64,000 bases of DNA from Inconstantimicrobium porci (GCF_009696465.1 NZ_VULX01000003.1:62001-126000); one strand, 5' to 3'; shown: positions 33,655 to 44,041, counted from the stretch's first letter. A program made the numbers and translations. Notes: generated from the letters alone by a model not told the origin.

Positions 33655-35349
33655 ATGAATGGATTATTAATGGTAGGTGTTGCTATAGTTATTTTAAGCA
33701 GTGCATATTTATTTTATGGAAGGTGGCTTGCGAATAAATGGGGCATAGATGCAAAAGCTAAGACACCTGCATATACTCATGAAGATGGTGTGGATTTCAT
33801 TCCGACATCAAAAGGAGTAGTATTTTCACATCAGTTCTCGTCAATAGCAGGAGCTGGCCCTGTAACAGGACCTATACTTGCAGCAGTTTTTGGGTGGGTT
33901 CCAGTATTATTATGGCTTCTAGTTGGAGGAATATTCTTTGGAGCAGTAACAGACTTTGGAGCAATGTATGCATCAGTTAAGAATGAAGGTAAATCTATAG
34001 GATTTCTAATTGAGCAGTATATAGGTAAAACAGGTAAGAAGATTTTTTCACTTTTTGCATGGCTTTTTACCTTACTTGTAATTGCAGCATTCTCAGATAT
34101 GGTTGCTACAACATTTAATGGATTCACAAAAACAGGTGCCAAAAGCTCACCAAATGCAGCAGCAGCATCTATTTCAATGCTTTTTATAGTTGTTGCAATG
34201 ATTTTTGGATTATATGTAAAATATAGAAAGCCAAATTCTAAACAGCAGTTTATTATTGGAGTTGTACTTCTTGTAGGAATGCTTGCACTTGGAATAGCAT
34301 GTCCGTTATATTTCAGCAAAAATGTATGGCTTGTAGTAGTATGTATATATCTTTTCCTTGCATCTATTACACCTATGTGGCTTCTTATGCAGCCAAGAGA
34401 TTATCTTAGTACATTCCTTCTTATAGGAATGATTGTTGGAGCAGTTGTTGGAGTAGTAGTAGCGAATCCAGCTATGAATCTTCCTGCATTTACTGCATTT
34501 AATGTTGGTGGGAAAAACTTATTTCCTACATTATTTGTTACTATAGCATGTGGTGCTGTATCTGGTTTCCACAGTCTTGTTTCATCAGGTACTTCATCTA
34601 AGACTGTCAAAAATGAAAAAGATATGCTTGGAATTAGTTATGGGGCAATGCTTGTAGAATCACTACTTGGTGTTATAGCACTTGTAGTTGCAGGATCTGT
34701 TTCTGTAGGAGGAAAGCTTCCAGATGGAACACCATTCTCAATATTTGCAGGTTCAGTTGCAGGATTTTTAGGCAAGCTTGGTGTACCTAATCACGTTGCT
34801 GTATGTTTTATGACAATGTGCGTTTCAGCTCTAGCACTTACTTCATTAGATTCAGTTGCACGTATAGGACGTATGTCATTCCAGGAATTATTTCTTGATG
34901 GCGAGGATGATTTATCTAAAGTAACAGGAGTTAAGAAAGTATTAACAAATAAGTATTTTGCTACAGCAGTTACTCTTGCACCTGGCTTTGTATTATGTCT
35001 TGGAGGATATAATAATGTCTGGCCATTATTTGGAGCTGCAAACCAGCTACTTTCAGCACTTGTACTAATTACACTTGTTGTATTCCTTAGAGCAACAGGA
35101 CGTAAAGGATTTATGCTATGGGTTCCTATGCTTGTAATGATGGCAGTTACATTTACTGCATTATTACAAGCTACAGTAAATCTATTAAAGAAGCTTTTTG
35201 TTACAGGAAATTTCGTATTCATGGTAGATGGATTACAGTTAATTATTGCAATAATGCTTATGGCACTTGGAGTTATTGTAGTTTTATCTTGTGCAAAAAA
35301 GTTGTCTGGAACTAAGAATGTAAAAGCTGATAATGTAGCAGAAGCATAA
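33655..35349 (+). CDS. cstA: CstA-family carbon starvation transporter
   Basis: The 564-residue membrane protein has about 14-16 hydrophobic segments and CstA signatures: HQFSSIAGAGPVTGPILA, FFGAVTDFGAMYAS, VSSGTSSKTVKNE, and LGGYNNVWPLFGAANQLL. CstA proteins take up pyruvate or peptides when preferred carbon runs out. At this length it belongs to the short Gram-positive type (E. coli proteins are about 700). The ATG at 33655 is chosen because GGGGGT lies 7 bases upstream. Monocistronic, with a promoter and terminator of its own. Confidence 0.93.
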   Translation: MNGLLMVGVAIVILSSAYLFYGRWLANKWGIDAKAKTPAYTHEDGVDFIPTSKGVVFSHQFSSIAGAGPVTGPILAAVFGWVPVLLWLLVGGIFFGAVTDFGAMYASVKNEGKSIGFLIEQYIGKTGKKIFSLFAWLFTLLVIAAFSDMVATTFNGFTKTGAKSSPNAAAASISMLFIVVAMIFGLYVKYRKPNSKQQFIIGVVLLVGMLALGIACPLYFSKNVWLVVVCIYLFLASITPMWLLMQPRDYLSTFLLIGMIVGAVVGVVVANPAMNLPAFTAFNVGGKNLFPTLFVTIACGAVSGFHSLVSSGTSSKTVKNEKDMLGISYGAMLVESLLGVIALVVAGSVSVGGKLPDGTPFSIFAGSVAGFLGKLGVPNHVAVCFMTMCVSALALTSLDSVARIGRMSFQELFLDGEDDLSKVTGVKKVLTNKYFATAVTLAPGFVLCLGGYNNVWPLFGAANQLLSALVLITLVVFLRATGRKGFMLWVPMLVMMAVTFTALLQATVNLLKKLFVTGNFVFMVDGLQLIIAIMLMALGVIVVLSCAKKLSGTKNVKADNVAEA

Positions 35350-35383
35350 AATAATAGATTTTGCTAATTTAATATTAAGATAG

Positions 35384-35432
35384 AAAAGAAGCTGTTATAA
35401 ATTATGTGTGGATTTATGACAGTTTCTTTTTT
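35384..35432 (+). terminator. Terminator after cstA
   Basis: The imperfect stem AAAAGAAGCTGTTATAAA / TTTATGACAGTTTCTTTT ends in a T run. Confidence 0.8.
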
Positions 35433-35479
35433 ATATGATAAAATCTAGAGTATTAATTATATTGTAAAGGAAAGTTTAT

Positions 35480-36184
35480 ATGCGTATAAATAAGTTATTG
35501 AGCAACAAGGGCATATGCTCTAGAAAAGATGCAGCGAGAATGATAGAAGAAGGTAGAATAACTGTAAATGGAAAACAGTGCATACCTGGCCAGTGGGTAG
35601 AAGAAAGTGATGAAATATTAATAGATAATGAGGAAATTTATGATCATGAAAAAGTGTATCTAGCATTTAACAAACCAAGGGGAATAACATGTACTGCTGA
35701 AAAGACTGTACATAATAATATAATAGATTATATAAGTTATGGAGCTTATATCTTTCCTATAGGAAGACTGGATAAAGAGTCACAGGGGTTAATCATTCTC
35801 ACAAATGATGGTGATCTTGCTAACGATATTTTAAATTCCGATAATTATCATGAAAAAGAGTATATTGTAACACTTACAGAAAAATATGATGATGAGTTTA
35901 TAGAGAGGATGAGCAGTGGAGTTAATATTAACTGTGGAGTTACAAGAAAATGTATAGTTAAGAGAGTAGATGATTTTACTTTTAAGATAATTCTTACACA
36001 GGGATTAAACAGGCAGATAAGAAAAATGTGTAGAGCACTTGGATACACAGTAGATAAGCTAAAGAGAATAAGAATATTAAATATAAAAATAGATAATATA
36101 GAAGAAGGAAAGTGGATATATATAACAGAACAGGAAGTGGATGAGTTGAGAAGGTTAGCTGGACACAAGAAAAATAATTTTTAA
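35480..36184 (+). CDS. rluF: 23S rRNA pseudouridine synthase, RluF type
   Basis: The 234-residue protein has an N-terminal S4 RNA-binding domain (MRINKLLSNKGICSRKDA) and an RsuA/RluF catalytic domain with the Asp motif IGRLDKESQGL and TQGLNRQIRKMCRALGY. RluF converts a uridine near the peptidyl transferase region of 23S rRNA (U2604 in E. coli numbering) to pseudouridine. AAAGGAAAG precedes the start. Single gene. RluB/RluE specificity cannot be ruled out by motif alone, but the RKMCRALGY motif and length favour RluF. Confidence 0.88.
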   Translation: MRINKLLSNKGICSRKDAARMIEEGRITVNGKQCIPGQWVEESDEILIDNEEIYDHEKVYLAFNKPRGITCTAEKTVHNNIIDYISYGAYIFPIGRLDKESQGLIILTNDGDLANDILNSDNYHEKEYIVTLTEKYDDEFIERMSSGVNINCGVTRKCIVKRVDDFTFKIILTQGLNRQIRKMCRALGYTVDKLKRIRILNIKIDNIEEGKWIYITEQEVDELRRLAGHKKNNF

Positions 36185-36215
36185 ATTTAGATTTTAAATT
36201 TAAAATTGAATTTGA

Positions 36216-36247
36216 AAACAGCAGGCATTTTAATGACTGCTGTTTTT
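36216..36247. terminator. Bidirectional terminator
   Basis: The stem AAACAGCAG / CTGCTGTTT with T run lies between rluF and the convergent GltD-like gene. Confidence 0.8.
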
Positions 36248-36365
36248 ATTGATAATAGAGGCTTTATTTCCAAGTCTATAAATTATTTTATTTATGAATT
36301 TAGAAGAGTTTTAAAGAGGCAATTTCATCTTTATTTTGGAAGCTCCGAAGGAGTTCCATCATCGA

Positions 36366-37595
36366 TTATAAATTATTACAGTATTCGTCTATTGATTTGG
36401 CAACTTTTTTTGCAGAGGCAACTGCTTCAACTACTGTTTTGCCGCCAGTTACAACATCACCACAGCTAAAGACACCTTTTTTAGTGGTTCTGCCACTTTC
36501 ATCGATGATAATAAATCCACGTCTATTAGTATCTATATCAGTGTTTGATGAAACAATATTAGTTTTAGGCATCTGGCTTACAGCTATTATTACTGAATTA
36601 CATTCAAAGAATTCTTCATCTCCATCTAATATTTTTGTAGAAATTCTACCATTTTCATCAGTAACGTTTTGGGTCTTTGCAAGTTTCACACCGCTATCTG
36701 TAATTTCAAGAGGAGCGTGGAAGAATTTAAATTTAACACCGTCTTCTTTAGCTTCACGTATTTCATCTCTAGTAGCAGGCATATTTTCTTCACCTTTTCT
36801 GTAAAGTATATATACTTCATCAGCTCCAGAACGTTTTGCAGTTCTTGCCGCATCAATTGCAACATTTCCACCACCGATAATGGCAACTCTTTTTCCTAAT
36901 CTGTATACAGATGGTGAAGAAAGATAGTCTATAGCGTAATGAGCATTGCCTAAAGATTCTCCCTTTATATTAAGAGGCATTGGATTCCAGACTCCAGTAC
37001 CAACAAAAACTGCCTTATAACCATCGGATAAAAGCTTATCTAAAGAAAGTACTGGCCCTACAACAGTATTTGGTCTTATAGTAACTCCTAATTCTAGAAG
37101 TTTTTCTTCCATCATATCAACTATTTTATTAGAAAGTCTGAATTCTGGAATTCCATATCTAAGAACGCCGCCTATTTTTTCATGTGCATCAAAAATTGTA
37201 ACTTTATATCCTTTTAAAGCAAGTATCATGGCAATAGTAATTCCAGCAGGACCTGCACCAACAACTGCTACATTATCCTTGTTTTTAGCAGCTTTATCAA
37301 AATGAAGTGAATTAAGGTATTCTGTTGATAATTCCTTTTCGATTTCATGGAATTTAACTGGTTCGCCTTTGAGTCCTCTTACACAGTTTCCTCTACACTG
37401 ATTTTCATGAGGACATACTATTGAACATATTAGTGAAAGTGGATTATTTTCAAAAAGTATTTTGCCAGCTTCTTGATTTTTTCCTTCTTTATAAAGTGCA
37501 ATTACTTCAGGTATAGATGTGCTTATTGGACATGCATTTTTACATCTTGGATTTTTGCATTGTAGACATCTGTTAGCTTCATCTATTAATAACAT
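36366..37595 (-). CDS. GltD-like NAD(P)H-dependent flavoprotein (glutamate synthase small-subunit family)
   Basis: The 409-residue protein has an N-terminal pair of [4Fe-4S] motifs (CLQCKNPRCKNAC; CSIVCPHENQCRGNC), an FAD motif VVGAGPAGITIA, an NADPH motif IIGGGNVAIDAA and a C-terminal FSCGDVVTGGKTVVEAV segment. This is the beta subunit fold shared by GltD, NfnB and related electron-input proteins. GltD normally passes electrons to GltB; gltB in this window is 28 kb away with no partner, so this could be its small subunit, but other roles (for example with NfnA-type partners) are possible. GltD is usually 450-490 residues, so this is a compact form. GGGGGGAT precedes the start. Confidence 0.87.
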   Translation of the reverse strand: MLLIDEANRCLQCKNPRCKNACPISTSIPEVIALYKEGKNQEAGKILFENNPLSLICSIVCPHENQCRGNCVRGLKGEPVKFHEIEKELSTEYLNSLHFDKAAKNKDNVAVVGAGPAGITIAMILALKGYKVTIFDAHEKIGGVLRYGIPEFRLSNKIVDMMEEKLLELGVTIRPNTVVGPVLSLDKLLSDGYKAVFVGTGVWNPMPLNIKGESLGNAHYAIDYLSSPSVYRLGKRVAIIGGGNVAIDAARTAKRSGADEVYILYRKGEENMPATRDEIREAKEDGVKFKFFHAPLEITDSGVKLAKTQNVTDENGRISTKILDGDEEFFECNSVIIAVSQMPKTNIVSSNTDIDTNRRGFIIIDESGRTTKKGVFSCGDVVTGGKTVVEAVASAKKVAKSIDEYCNNL

Positions 37596-37826
37596 TTGTT
37601 TTATCCCCCCTTAATTGTATTAAAAATACAATTTATTGATATAATTATTATACGACAAATCGCTTTTGTTTTAAATGTAATAAATGCTTAATGATAATAA
37701 TATTGTAAAAGAATTTATATAATTACATTTGTTATATTTTATTATTTGATGATTTGATAGTTAATATCAAAAATGGTAAATTATAATGGTGTTTAAGATA
37801 AATAATGTATAATATAGGAGGATGTT

Positions 37827-38741
37827 ATGAAAATTGCAGTTATAGGATCAGGTGCTATGGGGTGCTTATACGGAGCATATCTTTCAAAAGACAATGAAGT
37901 AATAATGATTGATGGATGGAAGGATAATGTTGAAAAAATAAATGAAAATGGGATAACGCTAGATGAGGAGAATGGTTCATATACATATAAAGCAAAGGCA
38001 TACGAGGATTCAAGAGATATTAATGATGTTGATCTTGTGATTGTTTTTGTGAAATCAATTAATACAATAAGTGAGTTAAATAAACATAAAAATATTTTTA
38101 AGGAAGACACAATAGTGCTTACACTTCAAAATGGATATGGAAATGATGAAGACATAATGAAGTTTGTAAAGAAAGAGAACATAATTATTGGAACTTCTTC
38201 ACATAGTTCTATAATGGTAGGACCAGGACATGCAAAACATGCTGGTTGTGGTACAACACATATTAGTACAGTAGTTGGAAATCAGGATAATGCAGAAAAA
38301 GTTGCAGAAATATTCAATAAAGCTAGATTCATTACTGAAGTAAATAATGATGTAAAAAGATTAATATGGAGTAAGCTATTTGTTAACATAGCTATAAACC
38401 CATTAACAACAATTCTTAAAATGAATAATGGTGCAGTTGCTGAAAATGACAGCGTAAAAGAAATAGCAGCAAAGCTTGTAAAAGAAGCTGTGATCGTGGC
38501 TAATAAAGAAGGAATGAATTTTACTTTTGAAGAAGCCTTTAATAATGCACTAGATGTATCATATAAAACAAGATTAAGCAAATCATCAATGTATCAGGAT
38601 ACTTTAAGAAAAGCAAAAACTGAAATAGATAAAATAAATGGAACAGTTGTAAGACTTAGCAGCAAGTATAACATTGAGTGTCCATATAATAGCATGATAT
38701 GTGACCTTGTACATGCAATAGAAAGTGAGTACATAAAATAG
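37827..38741 (+). CDS. panE: Ketopantoate reductase family (2-dehydropantoate 2-reductase)
   Basis: The 304-residue protein starts MKIAVIGSGAMGCLYGAYL, the NADPH Rossmann motif, followed by TLQNGYGN, GTSSHSSIMVGPGHAKHAG and the catalytic Lys/Asn region WSKLFVNIAINPLTT. PanE reduces 2-dehydropantoate to pantoate in coenzyme A synthesis; family members with other 2-oxo acids exist. AGGAGG lies directly upstream. No pan genes are beside it. Confidence 0.88.
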   Translation: MKIAVIGSGAMGCLYGAYLSKDNEVIMIDGWKDNVEKINENGITLDEENGSYTYKAKAYEDSRDINDVDLVIVFVKSINTISELNKHKNIFKEDTIVLTLQNGYGNDEDIMKFVKKENIIIGTSSHSSIMVGPGHAKHAGCGTTHISTVVGNQDNAEKVAEIFNKARFITEVNNDVKRLIWSKLFVNIAINPLTTILKMNNGAVAENDSVKEIAAKLVKEAVIVANKEGMNFTFEEAFNNALDVSYKTRLSKSSMYQDTLRKAKTEIDKINGTVVRLSSKYNIECPYNSMICDLVHAIESEYIK

Positions 38742-38834
38742 TTTTATTACAAAATTGTAATAAAGTAATTAACTCTGCTGTAATATTGATAGTTTATTAT
38801 AAACTCATGAAGAAAATTTTGGAGGAATATAGGT

Positions 38835-39500
38835 ATGAAAGTAATAGAAACTAAGAACCTTGGAAAAGTATATGGGAAAAGTGAAAATAAAGTTGTTGCA
38901 CTTGATAACATCAATATGAATGTAGAGAAAGGAGAATTTGTTGCGATAATAGGAGCAAGTGGTTCTGGAAAAAGTACACTTCTTCATCAGATAGGAGGCG
39001 TAGACAAGCCAACTAGTGGTCAGGTAATTATAGATGATACAGATATATATAAACTTAATGAATCAAAATTAGCTATTTTTAGAAGAAGAAAAATAGGCTT
39101 TATATTTCAGTCATTTAATCTGATACCAGTTCTTTCAGTGGAAGAAAACATTAAGATGCCGGCACTTCTAGATCATAGAACTGTAGATGAAGAATATTTT
39201 AATGATCTTGTAAAAACATTGGGGCTTAAGGAAAGGCTTAATCACCTGCCATCGGAATTATCTGGTGGACAGCAGCAGAGAGTTGCAATAGCAAGAGCTC
39301 TTATCAATAAGCCTTCAATAGTGCTTGCGGATGAACCTACTGGAAATCTTGATAGTGAAAATTCAAAAGAAATCATCGAGATGATTAAATATTCTGTTAA
39401 AAAATATAATCAGACAGCAATAGTTATAACTCATGATTTAAACATAGCAGAAAATGCTGATAGAATCATCAAAATCAAAGATGGCAGAATTGTTGAATAG
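38835..39500 (+). CDS. ABC transporter ATPase (MacB/LolD/BceA type)
   Basis: The 221-residue protein has Walker A GASGSGKST, the Q-loop FIFQSFNLIPVLS, signature LSGGQQQRVAIARAL, Walker B IVLADEPTGNLDSE and H-loop VITHD. This is the MacB-type group that powers FtsX-like permeases for peptide export or resistance, not substrate import. GGAGGA precedes the start. It opens a four-gene set: ATPase, permease, response regulator and sensor kinase, with gaps of 11, 19 and -1 bases. Confidence 0.94.
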   Translation: MKVIETKNLGKVYGKSENKVVALDNINMNVEKGEFVAIIGASGSGKSTLLHQIGGVDKPTSGQVIIDDTDIYKLNESKLAIFRRRKIGFIFQSFNLIPVLSVEENIKMPALLDHRTVDEEYFNDLVKTLGLKERLNHLPSELSGGQQQRVAIARALINKPSIVLADEPTGNLDSENSKEIIEMIKYSVKKYNQTAIVITHDLNIAENADRIIKIKDGRIVE

Positions 39501-39511
39501 GAGGAAGTATC

Positions 39512-42025
39512 ATGAAAAGTTATAGTGAAATATCAAACCGATACATGAAACAGAATAAGAAACGATCATTGATGACTATCTTTGGTATAATGATGGCAAC
39601 AGTTCTTATATTTGCTGTAGGTACATTCCTTTTAAGTTTCAGGGATTCTATGATAGCTAATGAAAGAAGTACAGGTAATGATTTTGAATTTAAGTTTATT
39701 GATGTAACAGATAAGCAAGCTGAAAAGATCATCAAGAATGTTGAAGTAGCAAATTTTTCAGTACAGAGGTCCACTGATGATAAACAAAGTTATAAGGTCA
39801 ATAATAAAGAGTGTTATCTTTTAGTAGGTGATAGTGGGTATTTTAAAAGACTTTATAGAAGTAAATTAAGTTCAGGAAAGATGCCTGAAAAATATGGCGA
39901 GATTGTAATTGATAATTATACAAAGAAGTACCTTGAAACTAATATTGGTGATAAAATCAAGCTTGAGAATTCAGAAGGCAAGAATGAAGAGTTTGAAGTT
40001 GTAGGTATATCTAAATCAGATTATTACTTAGGACTTAATATTGCGACATATTTTGATTCATCTAGGATGACTAGTGATGAAAAATATACAGTTGCAGTTA
40101 ACCTAAAATCAAATAAGAATAAACAGTCTATAATTAAGAAAATAGCATCTAACGCAGAGGTAACAATAAATTCAGATAATCTTACCGGTAATAGTAAAAT
40201 ACTTTATTTAACAGGCAATGGTAGTAATAAGGACAAGAATATTGCTTTAGAATATATAACAATATTTGTTATTGCAATAATAGTTGTATGTACAATTATA
40301 GTAATATACAATTCATTTAACATGTCTGTTATAGAAAGAATCAGGTATTTCGGAATACTTAAGGCTATAGGGGCTACGCCTTCACAGATTAAGAGAATAA
40401 TTTTTAATGAAGGAATCAAGATGGGGCTTATTGCATTTCCAGTTGGATGTATTGTAGGATTCTTTGCGCTAAAGTATGGTATAAAGATTTTTGTTGGCGG
40501 AGATCTGTTAGGAATGGATAACTTCACAGTAAAATTTTATTGGGAAGCAATTCTCATTTCAGCAGTAGTAGTAGCTGTGACAATCTTCCTTTCAATGATT
40601 TTTCCTGCTGAAAAAGCTAAGAGGATACCAGCTGTTGAGGCTATGAAAAACTCAAACGAAATTAAAAAGGGTAAGCTTAAGAAAAGAAAGAGTGGGCTTA
40701 TTGGCAAGATCTTTGGTATTGAAGGAGATATTGCATATAAGAACATAAAGAGAACACCTCTTAGATTTATCATAACAGTTTTAGCATTAACTGTTTCAAT
40801 AGTTATTTTTAATGTGTTCTATGGTTTCATGGACTATGCGAAGCAGATGGTAAGAGAAGAGTATGGAAATGTAGCGTATCAGGCTGAAGTTCAACCATCA
40901 TTGAATTTTGACGAAAAATCTATCGATGAATTTAAGAAAAACAGCTTCATTAAAAATATGTCTGTATTTAGGACTGATAATACTATATATTCGGTAATAG
41001 ATAAAAATGAAGTAAATACAGCAGCTAAAAGGTATAAATTTGAACATGACTTTGGTGAAGATAAGGTTAATTTGTTAACCAGGGTAATTTCAACAGACAA
41101 TAATTCTTTAAATATATTAAAGGACTATATTGTTGAAGGTAAGATTGATAAAAAGAAAATAAATGAAGGCCAGGTGATAATTGTAGCAGGCTACAAGGAT
41201 AAAAATGAAAATGGCAAGATTAAAACAGTATATCCTGCAAAGTATAAGGTAGGAGACAAAATAAGAATTCCAAAAGTAAATCTTGATTTAGATCGTAAAG
41301 AAGAAAATTACCATGATAAATATATGAATGCAGCAAAAAAGGCAGTAAGAAATAATGAATATTATGAGTTTACTATAATGGCTATAGCTAACCGAGATCC
41401 TTTTTCAGGGTTTTCATCTGATAATGCAGTACAGATATTTATGAATAATAAAACCGCAAATGTAATAAAAGGAACTAAGATGATAAGCAGAATAGGAATC
41501 AACTTTGATAATGATAATGACAGAACTAGAGCTCTTGATTATTTTAGTAAGAATGATAATAATGCTATGTATAATTATGTGGATAAGCAGCAGGCAGTTG
41601 ATCTTATCACTCATACTTATAATCAGATATCATTCTTTGTATACTGTTTTATCATAATTGTATCTGTAATCTCAATTGTTAATATACTTAATACAATCTC
41701 AACAAATCTTTTGCTTAGAAAGAAAGAATTTTCAACCATGAAGGCTATAGGCATGACGCAGAAACAGCTTAGAAAGAGTGTTATACTTGAAGGTACAATA
41801 TATGGTATAATATCATCAATAATTGGTGGAGCAATTTCTGTTGCATTACTTCTTCTGCTTATAAAGTTAGGCGGAGGACTTGGCGAAGTACAGTATAAAT
41901 TTGCAGTAATACCATTTATATCATCAATTATAGTTACAATTCTTGTAACATATGCTGCAACTTTAGCACCACTAAAAAAACTAAAGACTATTACAATAGT
42001 AGAAGGGATAAGAGACGACGATTAG
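39512..42025 (+). CDS. FtsX-domain ABC permease
   Basis: The 837-residue membrane protein has two FtsX repeats. I see eight hydrophobic segments: one near residue 25 followed by a large extracytoplasmic domain, three at ~245-370, one near ~425 followed by a second large external domain (~450-700), and three at ~710-825. Motifs IRYFGILKAIGATPSQIKR and KEFSTMKAIGMTQKQLRKS mark the coupling helices of the two repeats. With the upstream ATPase it forms an exporter or mechanotransmission complex of the antimicrobial-peptide resistance/lipoprotein type. GGAGGA precedes the start. Confidence 0.93.
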   Translation: MKSYSEISNRYMKQNKKRSLMTIFGIMMATVLIFAVGTFLLSFRDSMIANERSTGNDFEFKFIDVTDKQAEKIIKNVEVANFSVQRSTDDKQSYKVNNKECYLLVGDSGYFKRLYRSKLSSGKMPEKYGEIVIDNYTKKYLETNIGDKIKLENSEGKNEEFEVVGISKSDYYLGLNIATYFDSSRMTSDEKYTVAVNLKSNKNKQSIIKKIASNAEVTINSDNLTGNSKILYLTGNGSNKDKNIALEYITIFVIAIIVVCTIIVIYNSFNMSVIERIRYFGILKAIGATPSQIKRIIFNEGIKMGLIAFPVGCIVGFFALKYGIKIFVGGDLLGMDNFTVKFYWEAILISAVVVAVTIFLSMIFPAEKAKRIPAVEAMKNSNEIKKGKLKKRKSGLIGKIFGIEGDIAYKNIKRTPLRFIITVLALTVSIVIFNVFYGFMDYAKQMVREEYGNVAYQAEVQPSLNFDEKSIDEFKKNSFIKNMSVFRTDNTIYSVIDKNEVNTAAKRYKFEHDFGEDKVNLLTRVISTDNNSLNILKDYIVEGKIDKKKINEGQVIIVAGYKDKNENGKIKTVYPAKYKVGDKIRIPKVNLDLDRKEENYHDKYMNAAKKAVRNNEYYEFTIMAIANRDPFSGFSSDNAVQIFMNNKTANVIKGTKMISRIGINFDNDNDRTRALDYFSKNDNNAMYNYVDKQQAVDLITHTYNQISFFVYCFIIIVSVISIVNILNTISTNLLLRKKEFSTMKAIGMTQKQLRKSVILEGTIYGIISSIIGGAISVALLLLLIKLGGGLGEVQYKFAVIPFISSIIVTILVTYAATLAPLKKLKTITIVEGIRDDD

Positions 42026-42044
42026 GACTATAAGGGGTGATGTG

Positions 42045-42713
42045 ATGATAATATTATTAGTAGAAGATGATGAAACACTTTCTATGGGGATTGAGTACTC
42101 ACTTAAGAATGATGGCTTTGAAGTTGAATGTGCATATACTCTAAAGCAGGCTGAGGAAAAGTATGAACACGCAGATATGATACTTCTTGATGTAACTCTT
42201 CCTGATGGAACAGGTTATGATTTATGTAGGAAAGTGAGAAAGAGTAGCGAAGTGCCGATTATTTTTCTTACAGCATGTGATGAAGAGGGAAATATAGTAC
42301 TGGGACTTGACATAGGAGCCGATGATTACATCACAAAACCTGTAAGAATAAGAGAACTTACAGCCAGGATTAAGGCTGTAGCAAGAAGAAAAAGCAAAAA
42401 CACATCTAACGATATGATAACATTCAGGAACCTTACCATATATCCTCTAAAATATGAGGTTTATAAGGATGGGGAAAAGATACAGCTTACAACAATGGAG
42501 TACAAGCTACTGCTTATGTTGATCAAAAATATAGGAAATGTTCTCACAAGAAAACAGCTTTTAAGCAGTCTGTGGGATGTAGATGGAGATTTTATTGAAG
42601 AAAAAACACTTACAGTCTACATAAAAAGGCTGAGAGAAAAGCTGAAAGAAGACAAGAATTGTCCATATATTGAAACTATAAGAGGCATTGGCTATAGGAT
42701 TGTAGGAGTATAA
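42045..42713 (+). CDS. OmpR-family response regulator
   Basis: The 222-residue protein has a receiver domain (LLVEDDE, phospho-acceptor Asp in MILLDVTLPDG, Lys in ITKPVR) and a winged-helix effector domain (~125-220, TTMEYKLLLMLIKN, EKTLTVYIKRLREKL). The ATG at 42045 follows AAGGGGTGATG; a GTG just before is also possible. The stop overlaps the kinase start. It probably controls the ABC transporter genes just upstream, as is common for this gene order. Confidence 0.94.
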   Translation: MIILLVEDDETLSMGIEYSLKNDGFEVECAYTLKQAEEKYEHADMILLDVTLPDGTGYDLCRKVRKSSEVPIIFLTACDEEGNIVLGLDIGADDYITKPVRIRELTARIKAVARRKSKNTSNDMITFRNLTIYPLKYEVYKDGEKIQLTTMEYKLLLMLIKNIGNVLTRKQLLSSLWDVDGDFIEEKTLTVYIKRLREKLKEDKNCPYIETIRGIGYRIVGV

Positions 42714-43954
42714 TGATGAAAATAAAAGAATTGTATGGAAATCCTGAAATAAAGAGAATAAATAAAAGATATATATTGATAGCAATTGTAGGAAGCATTA
42801 TTATAATGCTTTCTTCATTTATTATCGCAGAAAAAATAAATAATGATATAATTAACAGCAATATAAAGACTTATGCTGATATTATTGAATATAACAATAA
42901 GATAGATATTATAAAAAATTTTAGCCAGGATGTATCAAAGGGAAAACTTAAAGAAGCCAAGGAAGTTTTAAAAAGTTATGGCTATGATGAGAACCTTTCT
43001 TTTGCAGCAAATGGATTGTTTTATAAATTGTTTTTCATGACAGCATGCGTGTTCCTTGCTATATTTTATTTGATTACAGCAGTTTGTTATTTTATCTCAG
43101 TAAGAGATATAAAAAGAGTATTTGATTCGTTAAATAAAATAATTGATTCAGCTGACAAGATAACTAATGGTGAGTATAGAAATATTGATGGAGACTTTGA
43201 AGAAGGAATAATTTCTATCCTTATCTCAAAAATAAATTATCTTGGTGAGAGAATAAATAATTCTATAAGCATGCTGGAGAAAGAGAAGAACAATCTTAAA
43301 GATTTTCTTGCTGATATATCACATCAGCTTAAAACTCCACTTTCTTCTCTCATTATGTTTAACGATATAATGAAGACTAATGAAAAATTATCAGATGAGG
43401 ACAGGAATAAGTTTATAGTAAAATCAGATGAACAGCTGCAGAGGATGGAATGGCTTATCATGAATCTTTTAAAGATGGGTAGACTGAAGGCAAGGGCTGT
43501 AAAGTTCGATATGGAAAAGCAGCCAATAAGAGAAGCTGTTGAGATTGCTATAGCGCCTTTTATGCAGAATATAAAAAGCAGTAAAAGTATCATTGCTGAA
43601 GGTGATCTTGATGCCGATATTAATCACGATAAAGATTGGTTGGCTGAAGCTTTTTCCAATATTATAAAGAATGCAGTAGAACATACTGATGATGACGGAA
43701 TAATAAAAGTTACAGTATTACAGGGAAAACTTATTACAAGGATTCTTATAAGTGATAATGGAAAAGGAATGACGGAAGAAACAAGAAAGAATATTTTTAA
43801 GAGATTCTATAAGTGTAATAAAAGTGTAGATCCAAATAGTATAGGAATTGGGCTTTCACTTTCAAAGAGCATTATAGAAGCACAGAATGGCGAAATAAAA
43901 GTATTTAGTGAGCTCAATAAAGGTACTACTTTTATTATAAGCTTTATGAACTAG
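42713..43954 (+). CDS. Sensor histidine kinase
   Basis: The 413-residue protein has two membrane segments (~20-42 and ~100-125) around a short external loop, a HAMP-like linker, a HisKA domain with phospho-acceptor His204 (DISHQLKTPLSS), and an ATPase domain with IIKNAVEHTDDD (N box), ISDNGKGM (G1) and GIGLSLSKSIIE (G2). The external loop is only about 55 residues, as in kinases that sense through a partner ABC permease. The start overlaps the regulator stop; a second ATG at 42716 is equally good. Confidence 0.94.
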   Translation: MMKIKELYGNPEIKRINKRYILIAIVGSIIIMLSSFIIAEKINNDIINSNIKTYADIIEYNNKIDIIKNFSQDVSKGKLKEAKEVLKSYGYDENLSFAANGLFYKLFFMTACVFLAIFYLITAVCYFISVRDIKRVFDSLNKIIDSADKITNGEYRNIDGDFEEGIISILISKINYLGERINNSISMLEKEKNNLKDFLADISHQLKTPLSSLIMFNDIMKTNEKLSDEDRNKFIVKSDEQLQRMEWLIMNLLKMGRLKARAVKFDMEKQPIREAVEIAIAPFMQNIKSSKSIIAEGDLDADINHDKDWLAEAFSNIIKNAVEHTDDDGIIKVTVLQGKLITRILISDNGKGMTEETRKNIFKRFYKCNKSVDPNSIGIGLSLSKSIIEAQNGEIKVFSELNKGTTFIISFMN

Positions 43955-44041
43955 GAATATTAAATTTTAAATAAGGCATTATAATATTAGAATTTAATAT
44001 TTGAATTGATGTTTTCAATTCATGCCTGGGAGGAATAGAGA

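Noticed and set aside
36206-36469. Rightward open frame of 87 codons after rluF
   Set aside because: It overlaps a terminator and the end of the GltD-like gene on the other strand and has no ribosome site or coding features.
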